Below are positions 37,099 to 48,729 of a stretch of 64,000 nucleotides of DNA, piece by piece. Below the pieces are notes generated by a model that was not told where the DNA came from, made no database searches, and saw only the letters and a list, made by a program, of their open reading frames with translations. The translations under genes were made by a program, and so were the position numbers. This DNA is from Meconema thalassinum (Eukaryota > Arthropoda > Insecta > Orthoptera > Tettigoniidae). The stretch spans positions 142,279,099-142,343,098 of the forward strand of contig OX336389.2 of assembly GCA_946902985.2 (NCBI GenBank), in the 5' to 3' direction. Each line of letters opens with the position of its first letter. Positions within the stretch are counted from its first letter, which is position 1.

Positions 37099-37599
37099 TG
37101 ACCTAACGCTGCGCTTTAGCCAGCCTACGTTGTTGGTAACGATTTGTTAAAAAAGTTTTGGCCAGCAGTCATGCCGTAACGACCACGGCGAACTCACCCG
37201 GTATGATGATGTTTACCATCATCAATTAAGTTACTTGCAAATGTTAGCCATTTTCGTCATCTCTATAAATACAGTAGAAGGGGTAGGAATATGAGATTCC
37301 CTTTTTGTTTTGGGACCTAGAATGTGCCCCATTAATCGTAAATAAGAAAATCAAAGGAAACCACTTAGTGTATTTTATGTGGATTGTGCTCCTTCATGAA
37401 TTTTATCGAGCTATTAGTATTTCCACCGTTTACACTTTGCTGAGGAAACTCAGTTTTAGAGGATTTTAGCCTACTTTTCTCATTTTACAAAAATGAGGAA
37501 AAAGTAGACTAATGAGATCGATCCGGGAAAATATGTGTCTGTCTTGTGTCCCCCCCCCCTCCCCTATCAACTCCTAAACGGCTACAGCTATCGAAACCA

Positions 37600-38700
37600 A
37601 ATTTGATAAGAATAAAGATCTATACCTGCATATCTCACAGCCATATTTGAAATTGACGTCAGTGCTACCAACTGCTGAAAAATCGCAATTCAAATTTGAG
37701 CTCTAATTTGCATATCTGAGAAGTTATGCATGCGAACTATTCCAAAACTGGCACACTTATAGATAATAACATTTCAGATTAATTTTTAGAAGTCCATACA
37801 TACCAGTGTCGCCAACATTATTCTACGCCTGCCGATAAGTCCAATTTCTAAATGCATGTAACATTTATAATTAAGATTGGATTTCAACCAAATTTCGTAT
37901 GTATTATGTGTTCTATAACTAATATGGCTGTGCGTATTCTAATGTGCCACCAGGGCTGCTAACTGTTAATAAATGCTCTCTCTATTTGTTTAATCCTAAT
38001 ATCAATATATCAGAAAGTATGCAAGCCATCAGCTCTAAACTTTGCACACGTATAGTACCTGACATTCTACCTTAGTTTGCTGTAACTAATATACATCAGT
38101 GCTGCAACACGATTCTAAGTTTGCTGATAAGTCCAGTTTTTAAATGCATATAACTTCTACTAACAAATGGATTTCAACCAAAATCCGTATGTGCTTTGCG
38201 CACCATAACAGTTATGACTATGCGTATTCGTAAGAACCAGCAGGGCTGCCAACTGTTAATAAATGCTCTCTCTATTTGTTTAATCCTAATATCAATATAT
38301 CAGAAAGTATGCAAGCCATCAGCCCTAAACTTTGCACATATATAACACCTGAAATTCTAGATTAATTATGGCGTAACTAATATACCTCTGTGCAGCCAAC
38401 ATGATTCTAAGGTTTCTGAAAGTTTGAATTTTGAATTACATCTAACTTCTATGTTAACAAATGGATTTTATCCAAAATTGGCACTATAAAAGATCGTAAT
38501 ATTTCAGATTAATTATGAGCATCACATACATTACATTGTTTCCAATATGATTTTACGCGCACTGATAAATCCAATATCAAACAGCATGTAACGTCCATAC
38601 TATCCATTAGACATCAACCATATTTTGTATGTGCATTATATACCTTAAGAGATGGAACTAAGAATATATTCAAAGTCACCAGGGCTGCCAACTGTAGTTA
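37600..38700 (+). repeat. ~147-bp tandem repeats in the right arm
   Basis: The word GGCTGCCAACTG or variants recur at about 37667, 37808, 37953, 38101, 38243, 38392, 38540 and 38682, mirroring the left arm. One unit contains GCTCTAAACTTTGCACACG, close to the satellite block CTCTACCAAACTTTGCAACA, in the same orientation as the satellite. Confidence 0.8.
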
Positions 38701-39613
38701 GTTACTCGATTAGGCTACAATACTTCAGGTGTATTTCAAACTACAGTACTTAGAAATGTTAGTATTACCAACTTGATTTCGTCATCATTCTTGAAAGGTT
38801 TATATAGATTGGCATTAATTTTAAATTTTAATAAAAGTAGGCTCTTTAGTTCGTCACGGAACTACTTGTTTTAATTTGGGTAGTAATATGAGACACTTAT
38901 AATTGGTGTTAAAGAAAAGCCATGAAATTCATACCAAGCCTTAGGGAATAATTTATGGACATAAAATTGATCTACAGTAAGTACCAGCAAGTTTAGGATT
39001 CACTTAGTTTTTTGATAATCACAAATATATACCGCACAATCACTGTGGGCCGACAGTTTGCATAAAAGGGGATTAATCTACAATTCACCCTTAAGATTGT
39101 TCGTAAATTTGGAGTTATACAATGAGCAGGTTGCTTCTTTTGATTCTGGTTGAAACTTCACAGGCTCGTCATGATCGCCATTGCTGTCTGTTCGAACTGA
39201 AACACCTGCGTCCCTGAATACGTCGCCTATTTATTAATGAGTCAATTTCCCTTTTATTGGAATAGTTTTCCTTTCCTTGAAAACTACAGGCTGTTTTAGC
39301 GTGTTGGTAACAAAATATTGTTCTTTACGGTGATACTGTTGTCACATCAGAACCTTCCTGCTTTACGTCGTAAAATTGTGGGCGTTGACTTGACAGATGG
39401 AGCTGGAGATTTGTCACTGGACACTTGATATTTCCTTGATACTTTTAGAAAGCACATTTGTTCGATTTAATTGCTTCAATAGCTTTTATCATATAATCTT
39501 CGTTGTAGTTCTTTCGTAGGTCAGTACTTTATTCTTTAAACCATTTTCTTGGGATATGGAGCAGGGACTAACATTGATTAATAGTGGTAGCAATATGAGA
39601 CAGTCTCATATTA

Positions 39614-40024
39614 GGCTAATTGGAATCTATGACTGGAGCAGATGCTCAAGACTTGTAGTGTGTTAGAATAACGCGAGATGGCGGGCCGGTCAGTAACCAT
39701 GGTATGTACATTTACTAGCTCGGTTCAGTAAAGTTATTAAAGTAGGCGACAAATATTTCCTGCCCTTGTGTGGAGGAAAAAGAATGAGAGGGTGTCAAAT
39801 GACGTATAATTACACTTCCCCTACCACAGTTCATACTTAACCTGTATAGAAAGACTCAAGTAACGATCATGTTACCGATAGATGTAGACTTAAATCAACG
39901 CTGGCAACGTTTTATGCAATTGAAATTTTAATATCCTTCAAGAAGTTCACATCGTTCTGAGCTAGTGGGGCACTTTGCCACGTGAGGACATCTGACAAGA
40001 AATCGTATATTCGATGCTGATGAT
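39614..40024. other. Unassigned sequence between the palindrome and the Penelope-like element
   Basis: No coding frame, repeat or terminal signal was seen. Confidence 0.4.
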
Positions 40025-40039
40025 TATAAATGTAATTAT

Positions 40040-40210
40040 AATTAAGTACAAGTTTTTCGGGCTTGTAGGCCGGTGTCCAGACAGGGTATCTCCCGACGTT
40101 TCACCGCAAACTGCGTCCAGCATTATCAAAGGTTCCGCTCCTATCCTTCGTCAGCAGTGGAATGAGGAAGAGGCATGAAATAATGGGTAACGGTTTGCAG
40201 TGGGATACTT
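40040..40210 (-). repeat. Left inverted pseudo-LTR of the Penelope-like element
   Basis: Reverse complement of 41917-42087, with mismatches. The minus strand reads TTTGATAATGCTGGACGC, then GGTGAAACGTCGGGAGATAC. The arrangement UGAU.AUG, a possible stem, then GAAAC resembles a degenerate hammerhead ribozyme core, a motif reported for Penelope-like elements. Confidence 0.8.
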
Positions 40211-40231
40211 AGAGAGACCAACAGGTTAATC

Positions 40232-41617
40232 ATGGCCTCTTCACTACCAGAACACGTGAAGAAGGATACATGCAGGAGTGAAGCTCTACCTCCCAGGCTG
40301 TACGGTCTACCCAAAATACACAAAACTGATATACCACTGCGACTTATCGTGAGTGCTATCGGCTCTCCAAACTACAGCATCGCCAAGCATCTCTCCACCA
40401 TTCTACAACCGAAAATCGGTAACACTGAGACTTACGTCAGGGATTCCGGCAATTTTATTGAGAAAATACAGAACATACGTCTGGAACCAGAAGACCGCCT
40501 AGTCAGCTTTGACGTAGTATCCCTCTTCACGAAGGTGCCTGTGAAAGAATCCATAAACCAGATTGCCGAGCTCTTTACGGAAGACATCGCTGACTTGTTT
40601 CGCCACTGCCTCACCGCGAGCTACTTCCTATGGCGCGAAAACTTCTACGAGCAAATAGAGGGGGTTGCCATGGGCAGCCCACTAAGCCTTGCAATTGCAA
40701 ACTTCTACAATGAAAAGTTCGAGCCGTTGGCGATCGAGACTGCACCCCTCAAACCGAAAGTATGACTACGTTATGTTGACGATACCTTCTTATTCTGGAG
40801 CCACGGAGAGGAAGAGCTGGTACGTTTCCTGGACCACCTCAACAGCCTCAACACCAGCATAAAATTTACAATGGAGAAGGAGAAAGACAACTGCCTGGCC
40901 ATTCTTGACGTGCTAATCACCAGGACTAATGACCTGCGCTTGGGGCACACCGAATAACGGAAACCCACACACACCGACTGGTATCTGCACAAGACATCCA
41001 ATCATCACCGCCGACAGAAACACGGAGTTATTAAAATATTGGTAGACCGTGCTAGGAGAATATGCGAGCCATTCAACGTCAACCAAGAGCTGCAACATAT
41101 AAAGAGGGTCCTATGCGCCAACGGATACTGCAATAAGGAGATTGAGCGAGCCTCTTATCCCAGGCGCCGGAGCACGAGGAAAGAATCTGAGGAAACTCCG
41201 GTGGCCACCGCATTCCTGCCGTACGTGAAGAAGGTGACGGACAGGATTGGCAAATTACTCAAGATCTATGGGGTGAAGACGGTTTATAAACCCACCGCCA
41301 AAATCCGGGACTTGCTGCGATCCGCTAAAGACAAGCGCCACCCACACTCCACTGCAGATGTCTATAGAATCCCGTGTTCCTGTGGGCAGGTGTACATAGG
41401 AACGACGAAGAGGAGCGTGACCACCAGAATCAAGGAACATAACAGACACAGCCGCCTGGGTCAAACTGAGAAATCGTCAGTCGCTGAGCATTCTCTCTTG
41501 CCCGGTTACGATGTACAGTACGTGGACACGGAGATACTCTCCATGACCACACACTACCACGCCAGGCTGCAACGGGAAGCCATAGAAATATTCAAACACC
41601 CGGACAACTTCAATTGA
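40232..41617 (+). pseudogene. Penelope-like reverse transcriptase and GIY-YIG endonuclease, two in-frame stops
   Basis: One reading frame of 461 codons is interrupted by TGA at 40763-40765 and TAA at 40955-40957. The first part carries GLPKIHK near residues 26-32, SFDVVSLFTKVP and MGSPLS, all Penelope-type reverse transcriptase motifs. The catalytic YVDD (40772-40783) comes just after the first stop. The last part (41039-41617) carries the endonuclease: VYRIPCSCGQVYIGTTKRSV from 41360, a downstream EH, and the typical end EAIEIFKHPDNFN. The family makes cDNA at a nicked target. The frame starts directly after the left terminal repeat; full-length relatives are several hundred residues longer at the N terminus. 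The stops make this copy inactive as it stands. Confidence 0.92.
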
Positions 41618-41627
41618 AAGGAAGAAA

Positions 41628-41916
41628 TTGAACGTGTGCGTAATACATGGATCCCGGTCCTTAGGAACACCAAGGCCAAGATATCACGCACACGTCAACC
41701 TGAAGAAACTTCCCGCTACGGCCCGGCAGTCGACCAGGGAACACCTCACCCCCACAATTTCGGTCGCCGAAGCCGGAGCACGCACCGCCCCCCTCAACAT
41801 GTACGTGAGACCAGACGTTCTAGGCGGATTGCGCCGAGAACGCTCGGCTCATCACGCTAAATTAATCCGTTAATTCATCGCCAAGATCCACCCAACCAAC
41901 AGTCATATTCAAGCAC
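41628..41916. other. 3' non-coding part of the Penelope-like element
   Basis: Lies between the endonuclease stop and the right terminal repeat. It has open frames on the plus strand (up to 81 codons) with R-rich low-information translations that I do not consider genes. Confidence 0.5.
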
Positions 41917-42087
41917 AATACCCCACTACAAACCGTTACCCATTTTTTTCAAGCCCCTTACTCATACCACTGCTGACCAAGGAAAGGAGCGGAACCCTTG
42001 ATATTGCCGGACGTAGTTTCCGGTGAAACGTCTGGAGATATCCTGTCTGGACCACGGCCTACAAGCCCGAAAAACTTGTACTTAATT
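41917..42087 (+). repeat. Right inverted pseudo-LTR of the Penelope-like element
   Basis: Pairs with 40040-40210. It contains TTGATATTG, then a CCGGA...TCCGG stem (42008-42026), then TGAAACGTCTGG, the hammerhead-like arrangement with a clearer stem II than in the left copy. Confidence 0.8.
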
Positions 42088-42361
42088 ATGAACGCCGGCC
42101 GTGAAAGCCTAAGCTGCTATATAAATGTAATTATTGAAATAAGAAAGAACCACGATGGGCATCATTGTTCTTATTACAGTTGTGCTTATGAGCAAAACTT
42201 GACTTCCTAACTAACAAACATAGGTTACATTGCGATGTTGTTGATTCGTTTAGGGGATTTGTGACATCGTGGTGATGTAGCCCCATGTACTTGAGTGTGT
42301 GTAGAATTTGGCTGATAACCTGTGTCACTGTGATGTATCTACTAGAGTGTGTATTTGAAAT

Positions 42362-42545
42362 TGAGGCAGGATTTGGGTAGGAAGCGACCGTGGCTTTAGG
42401 TTAGGTAGGCCTACCATCCCCACATTTGCCTGGAGTAAAAGTGAGAAATCACAGAAAACCACTTCAATGATGACTGATGTAGGAATTGAACCTGCCTCTT
42501 CTCATTTTTGCGTCACAAGGCTTAGTGTTACCCGTTCCAGCCTCT
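42362..42545 (-). mobile_element. SINE fragment
   Basis: The minus strand has a B box GGTTCAATTCC (near 42490), GTGGTTTTCTGTGATTTC, CCAGGCAAATGTGGGGATGG and AAAGCCACGGTCGCTTCC. The order matches the other SINE copies in the window; the head upstream of the B box is partly tRNA-like. No target duplication was found. Confidence 0.7.
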
Positions 42546-42866
42546 ATATAACTTCAAAATTCGTGGAAAAATAATTCTTCATGGTACGTTTCTGGAATTA
42601 TGGTTGTTTGTAGTATTTGGCGTGACAGAGATACACATTATTACTATCCATCCTCTTCTATTTTGGCTTCCATTCCTATATTTCGTTAGACAGTGAAAGA
42701 GGCATAATAAAGTACAGTTTTCAGAACAGTTTGTCATGCTGTTAGACTGTGTTAAACGCTCCTTCAAATCTGATGTTTCCCCCAAGAAGTGCGGTTGACA
42801 GTTTTCTTATCACGTTCTCAAAATGAGTTCACGTATCATGTTATTTCGTGAACATTCCGATAGTAT
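42546..42866. other. Unassigned flank of the Gypsy element
   Basis: No gene or repeat structure recognised. It ends with GTAT at 42867-42870, the left half of the likely target duplication. Confidence 0.4.
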
Positions 42867-45824
42867 GTATTGCGCCCTTATCCTACGGTCATAGGCTAAG
42901 TTCGCATGGTTTTCGGTCATGCTAAAAAAAAACAGCGTTTAAATGAGCCTCGATTTGCAGGGAAAAGGAAGTCTGATTTTGCGTCATTTTAATCATATTA
43001 AACTCCTGCCGCAGTGTTTTAGGGCAAGTCATGCAACTGGCCGCTTGACGAACCAAATATTCGTCGCACGGAACTCGCATTCAAAGGCTAGTCGAGAACA
43101 TACTTCTATGACGCGCATTTACCAACGCAGGTGTACGCTCAAGGACTTTCGGGGGGCTTGCATCAGATTTCGTTCTGGAAAGTTCTGTTGTACGTCGTAT
43201 TCTGGTTACACCACGCCCCTAAGTTGCTAAATTAATTTATTTTTTCGATACGGCAGCACCCAGGATCGAACCATTGACTAATAAGCCGGAAGTAATCCTG
43301 AGATTTTTTGCAGATGAACAGAATAATTAAGTCATCAAGAAATTAATAAATCAGTGGTCCAGAACTGGGATCCTTCCGCGGATCCATCTGGGTTGGAGAG
43401 TTTTGGTGTGAGAGTGGGGATGGCGTATATTACGCCATAAGTAGTCCGGAGGACGCAGTATTGATATCCCCTAAAATTATGATCGATTATCGATGCTAAT
43501 CCTATGATTCGACGGACCTGACTATCACGAATAATGTGTACACAGTGTATTGGGATAGATGTGTTGGAATACGGAGCTCTTGCTTGTGGATCAATCTTCA
43601 GATGCTCAGTCACCATGTTTTAGATATATTGCACCCCCGCGCAGTCCACGGGGTTAGTCTTCCGCAGTCCACGCAGTTAGTTAGTCGTCACGCAGTTAGT
43701 GCGCGAGTTGTGAGTCTTCAGTCATCACTCGTGAGTGTTAGTTGATGCATAGTTTCGCGAACCCGTCGGAGACTGTTAGGGTGTTCGCAGTGTGCTACAG
43801 TGCAGTTCGACACATTTTCGATGAACAGTTACACGCACTCACGATAAGTCAGTTTGCAGTCAATCGTCATGCAGTTTTCACGCTACAGACAATGACACTC
43901 AGTTGTATGTAAATGGTCAGTACGACTCAAGGCTGCAGGTTGAACATTTCAGAGAAGCAGTAGTAACTTTAGTAGGCAGCATATGTGTGCAGGGAGAGCC
44001 TGCAGTGTTACCAGTTAACACAGGTTGTATAGCTGTAGAAACAGTACTGTCAGTCGCAGAAGTTGGGAAGTGCTTAGTTGATCGCTCGAGACTCGAAGCC
44101 TCGCCACTGGAACAAGGACAGTTCTGTGAATGAACAGTGGGAAGAAGGAACGCATCGAGATTACCAGTCCGGCGCGTGTGAAGAGTGAAGTAACAGAAGA
44201 ATAGGCGCATGGTCTAACGAGTGTTGCATAACCCTAGCCCGATTTTTATGTGAAAAGTGTATTGTGATGTAACGTATGCGTGTTGGATAAGGTACTAGAG
44301 TACAGCAACCATACCAGTAGTGTTATCTTTTTTTGTGTAAGAATAAGGTGAAATTTAGTGGTAACCTTGATTATCAATCACTCAGTGGAATAATGTATTA
44401 GATGAATATGTGTAGTGCCGGTATGGCGTGAAAGGCACATGACTAGGGGTTGCCGACATCTATTGCTGGAGAGGATGACGGCCTACGTTGGAAATATGAT
44501 GGGTATTAATTTCCATTAATTATCTATAAGTCAGTTTTATGGGTCGTGTTTATTATAGTTTGATACAGGAATATATTTTTGTCTTAGTGTAATATTAGAT
44601 TTTTGAGTTTAAGTATTATTTGTGGCAGGTTAGGTGAATCCGTGACGACGGAACGCTATTTGTTTAGTTCAGGAGATGCTTAGCGATGATATTTGTTCAC
44701 GAACTGCGCCAAATTGTACATATTGATAGGGATGCATGTGTTTGCCCCATTATGTTGAATGTATTTCAGCCCCAGAATGGAGATGGCGGAAAGAGCAGAG
44801 CACGTAGATTTGGAAGGAGAGAGAGATTTAAAGAATGTAAAATTTATAGACACACTAATTACGTAGGTTATTAATAATCATAATAATAATAAATATGACG
44901 TCAAGTAGGGATAATAATAACAATATCGAGAGTAATAATAATATCGAGTATGGATAGAAGGGGTGGAAATTTAATGTTAATGCTGTTATTACGACGCGTG
45001 TGGTGATAATTATTCATATGGATGCACTCTGAACTGTGTCAGGGATGATTTGACGCGTCCTTTTTCTTAGATTAACGCAGGTAAGTGTGGTATTGAGTGG
45101 GAGAAGTTATTAGAGTATCTATTTGAGTGTATTGGGGAGCAAGGTGAACATCGGCGTAATCGTGGTATGTTAATGAGAAAATAGTTGAATGGTATGCCAA
45201 TGTGATACCGGAAGGTTCCGTAAGGCCCCGGTGGTTCAACGATGAATAAATAAAATGGTATAATGGTATTGAAAAAGGCATAAGAAGTTGCAGGTGACAC
45301 AGCCATATGTCACTCGACTGCCAACTGAAAAGAAAAAGAAAGGTAAGAGAGATGTGTGTTTAGCATACCCAATGGAACAGGTAAGACTAAACTATGCTTA
45401 CAGGTGTTTTGTGTGATAAATAGGACCACGATAATGGTATTGCTCCAAGACCAGGTTCCACTCGTGTCGAACCAAAGACTATCTAGATGGTGAGATCGTT
45501 TCTCCCTGTGTTTCATGTTGCCTGTGTATTTTACTAAGAGTGCAGGATGAGAGCCCACAGAATTTAGTGTCTGGGCTACGGTGGCATTCGCCAAGGTCGT
45601 ACACTCCCTATCCCTCTCCATAACGGGATCCTTTGTTTCCTAATGAGGCTAAGTTTGACAGTTATGTTCACGTAGACAGCTGACTTCCTGGTCAGAGGAA
45701 ATCATGCATAATATTCAGATTCATTTCCAAGATTGATTCATGATGAGAATTACATATGGTACTGTAATACACTAACCTTGTGATCCAAGTCTATTATGAA
45801 GGTATTAATTATAATAATAATTAT

Positions 45825-45866
<42 letters not shown>

Positions 45867-46109
45867 CTGTTATCGAGTTGAGGATAGACTTATGTAAGGG
45901 GTACTTTAATCCAATAACCTTTTGTGTACCAGCTTTGCCGCGAAGATTTTATTCAAATAGATTAATAACCAGATGGATCTTGATAATAATAATAATAATA
46001 ATCATTCATGGATTTCAAGACTGGATTTACTTTAGGGTACAGGTATCCAGTAACCTTTGGATAGTGGATTCCATCGCGGCGGTAATAAAGGTGATAATCA
46101 TATTGATAG

Positions 46110-47648
46110 TTTTTTTTATTTTTTCGAGGGAGACGTGGATAAATCTTCAAAAGACAGATTGCAATCTTCCGGACTTAAAACTATGCAGGATTCTCACCTA
46201 CTAAAACCCACAAACCCTATACTTGGCTTAAGGCCACCCTATAACTGCCTGTTCAGCCTTACTTCAGGTTGGAGCCACTCTTACGACCAGAGTTCTCAGT
46301 CAATTTCATTAAACGTGATGATAATGAAATTACTCATCATCATCTTCACTGTCTTCAGCAATCAATCTTCTCGGTTCCTCTTCTTTTTTGTTTTCAGCAG
46401 CTCAGAGATGTAGACTGCAATCTGTGCCCAACTTTCTCTGCTTCTGAGCATTTTATCCACCACATTGTCTGGTGTAATGACACCAACTTTTGTCTCCAGA
46501 AGCCTTCGAAGATTTCTCCACCTCAAGCATGCAATGAATGTGTGCTGAACATCGTCCCATTGATCATCACAATAACGGCACCGTGAACTCGGTGACATTC
46601 CCATTCGATGGAGGAATGCTTCATAATAACCATGGCCAGAGAGAAACATGGTAATGTAATAATTAACCTCACCATGTTCCCTCGACAACCATGGCTTCAG
46701 TTGCTTGATGAGCCCAGCGGTCCACCTGCCACGATGTTCACGTTCCCATTCTTCCTGCCATTCCAGAAGAGATCTGTCTCTTTCCTCCCTCTTCACGCGT
46801 ATCTTAGAATGCTCGTCTTTGCGCAAGTATATACGGCGTCTTTCCTTGGCCAGGATGTAAATGGGTATCGCCCCAGCTATTACTAGCACTGCCGGTCCAG
46901 ACACTGTACGATAGGCTGAAGTTATTCTGAGGGCAGCTCTTCTGTGAACAGAGGTTATCCGCTTCCTATACATCTCAGAGCCAAGAGCTACTGACCAAAT
47001 CTCTGCACCATAAACAATAACTTATTCCGCCACTCTCATCAGCAGTTTCCTCTTCAATGGTGAAGGGCCGCCAAGATTAGCCATGAGCCGCGACAAGTTG
47101 TTAACAATCCTTGCAGCCCTATCAGCAATCTTGCTGATATGATTCCAGAATGTTAACTTGCTGTCAATCATAACACCCAAGTAATGAACAGCAGGAGCTG
47201 TTTCTATCACTTGATTATCTACTAGCATTGGTACAACTCGTGGAACTCTCTTCTTAGTAGCAAGGACAAGTTCTGTTTTATGAACTGCTATTTGGAGACC
47301 ATGTTCATTCATCCAGGTGGAAACTCTCCGCATTACCTGATTAAGTTTAAGTTGCAGACCCTCCATGGAGCGCTCCATAATGAGCACACAAGATCATCAG
47401 CATATCCCACCAAAGAAGTGTTCTCTGGCATCCCCATCCGTAAAATGCTGTCATAATTTACGTTCCATAAATCAGGACCTAACACCGAGCCTTGAGCCGC
47501 CCCCGCTGTTACCTTGCGACACTTGACTCCTTCATCTGTGTCATACTGTATCCAACGATCACAAAGATAATTCCTCAGAACAGACGCCAAGTAGCGAGGA
47601 ATGTTAAATGTTGTTTCAAGTGCAGCTATTATGTCAATCCACCGGGCA
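46110..47648 (-). mobile_element. R1-like non-LTR retrotransposon, 5'-truncated, inserted in the 5' LTR
   Basis: Flanked by GATAG (46105-46109 and 47649-47653). The 3' LTR has the uninterrupted site near 59258. The plus strand starts TTTTTTTTATTTTTT, the poly(A) tail of a minus-strand element. Coding sequence for the reverse transcriptase C-terminal half and a cysteine motif follows; the 5' end is lost, as usual in target-primed insertion. Because only one LTR has it, it inserted after the Gypsy element. Confidence 0.92.
46362..47648 (-). pseudogene. R1-like reverse transcriptase, C-terminal part
   Basis: From the 5' side (47648 downward): FNIPRYLASVLRNYL, AGAAQGSVLGPDLWN and GYADDL (catalytic YADD). 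A frameshift then leads to EHGLQIAVHKTELVLATKK and a YLGVMID-FWNHI block (47022-47387), and after one TAA near 47021 the same frame continues with the thumb and tail region (46362-46973). That last part contains a CRYC...DDVQHTFIAC zinc-type motif, as in the C terminus of R1 and related LINE proteins. The AQGS, LGPDLW and YADD spacing is that of the R1 clade by recognition. The endonuclease domain and the first half of the reverse transcriptase are absent. Confidence 0.88.
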
Positions 47649-47667
47649 GATAGCATTGATAGCAATG

Positions 47668-47706
<39 letters not shown>

Positions 47707-48729
47707 GTGACTTTTCTTTTAGTGGAATTCGTTTGGCAATTGATTTTCCTTTTCGTGAAGTTAATTGCTCTCTCAGATAGTAGCAAGCGTCTGTGAACGT
47801 GCAATGCTCTCAAAAAGGTAGGTGAGAGTCCTTGCTTCGAAGCCTACGAGTGTATATATTTTTCCTGTTAGCGTTTTCTCCTGTAAATACCTATTTGTGT
47901 CATGTTGTCTCTTGCAGGGTCGCAGGCATCGTTGACAAGATACACACACCGTTGTTTAATTTTAATTGCTCGGTGCAGTATGTGAACATAGGATTTTTTT
48001 AGTATTGGAATATGCAAATTTTCTGCATACAGTTGGTATTCATTTTGGTTTCCTTATTTTCTTACCTTACGGTAAGCTTTGTGTTTTTGCCATGATAGGC
48101 GCAAGCATCTCGAGTTGTATTTATGTGGTATAGTTAAGCACACGCCCATAAGACTTTGACAGGCGGTATTGAATCCGGGACCCGGATCATTCTGTTACGA
48201 GTCCTGAGTTCAATCCTTGGATGATCATGTTTCTAAGGTATTTCGTGTTTACTTTAAGTATCAGTGTAGCACATCTCAAACTCAAATCCCATTGAGGTCG
48301 TATGAGTGTAAATTTGCCAGTTGATATTAATAAGTACGCATTGACGTATGCTTAAAAGCTCAAAGGTATAAGTGTTCCAAATTTCATACCCATTTGAGGG
48401 GCAAAGTTTGTAGTTGTGAATAATGGATACATGAGTATTGTGATTTGGTGAAAGTGTCTTAATCCACCAAAGGGATCACATGGGCAATGTTGCCAGATCA
48501 TGTTATAAAATGATTACCTCATGAATATTATAATTATGGAAGCCCTAAATTAACGGTGGATACGCAAATGGCTTAATGTTTGTTGTATTAATTAATTGGC
48601 ACACAACGGCAAGTTGCCATGGTATTTTGAATATTGAATTCAGAGATGTTGAATGTATTACAGTGAATATTAATTATGGTCAGATCAGATTGATTGTCAT
48701 CTTGGCATATGATCAATGATTGGTTGTTT

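Larger units (their letters stand above)
34942..39613 (-). repeat. Right arm of the 14-kb palindrome
   Basis: Reverse complement of 25531-31333. It lacks the insertions found in the left arm and so preserves the pre-insertion sequence at three places. It carries its own copies of the SINE (36838-37098), the ancestral mini-insertion (36521-36579), the helix-turn-helix fragment (35724-35870) and the ~147-bp tandem repeats (37600-38700). The outer end is GTCTCATATTA at 39613. Confidence 0.9.
40040..42119 (+). mobile_element. Penelope-like element with inverted terminal repeats and 15-bp target duplication
   Basis: Flanked by TATAAATGTAATTAT at 40025-40039 and 42120-42134. Terminal repeats of about 170 bp lie in inverted orientation (40040-40210 and 41917-42087), followed on the right by a ~30-bp tail with GGCCGTGAAAGCC. 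Such inverted pseudo-LTRs, plus a tail and a target duplication, are typical of Penelope-like elements. The body holds one frame for reverse transcriptase and GIY-YIG endonuclease, but the N-terminal half of the reverse transcriptase is missing, the usual 5' truncation. Only two stop codons break the remaining frame, so the copy looks fairly young. Confidence 0.93.

Noticed and set aside
40040..42087. DNA transposon with ~170-bp terminal inverted repeats
   Set aside because: The coding content is a Penelope-type reverse transcriptase with GIY-YIG, and inverted pseudo-LTRs plus a tail are normal for that class.
42943..45621. Several 60-110 codon frames in the 5' LTR, with copies in the 3' LTR
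   Set aside because: Presence in both LTRs follows from LTR identity, not selection; no motif or membrane or signal pattern was convincing.
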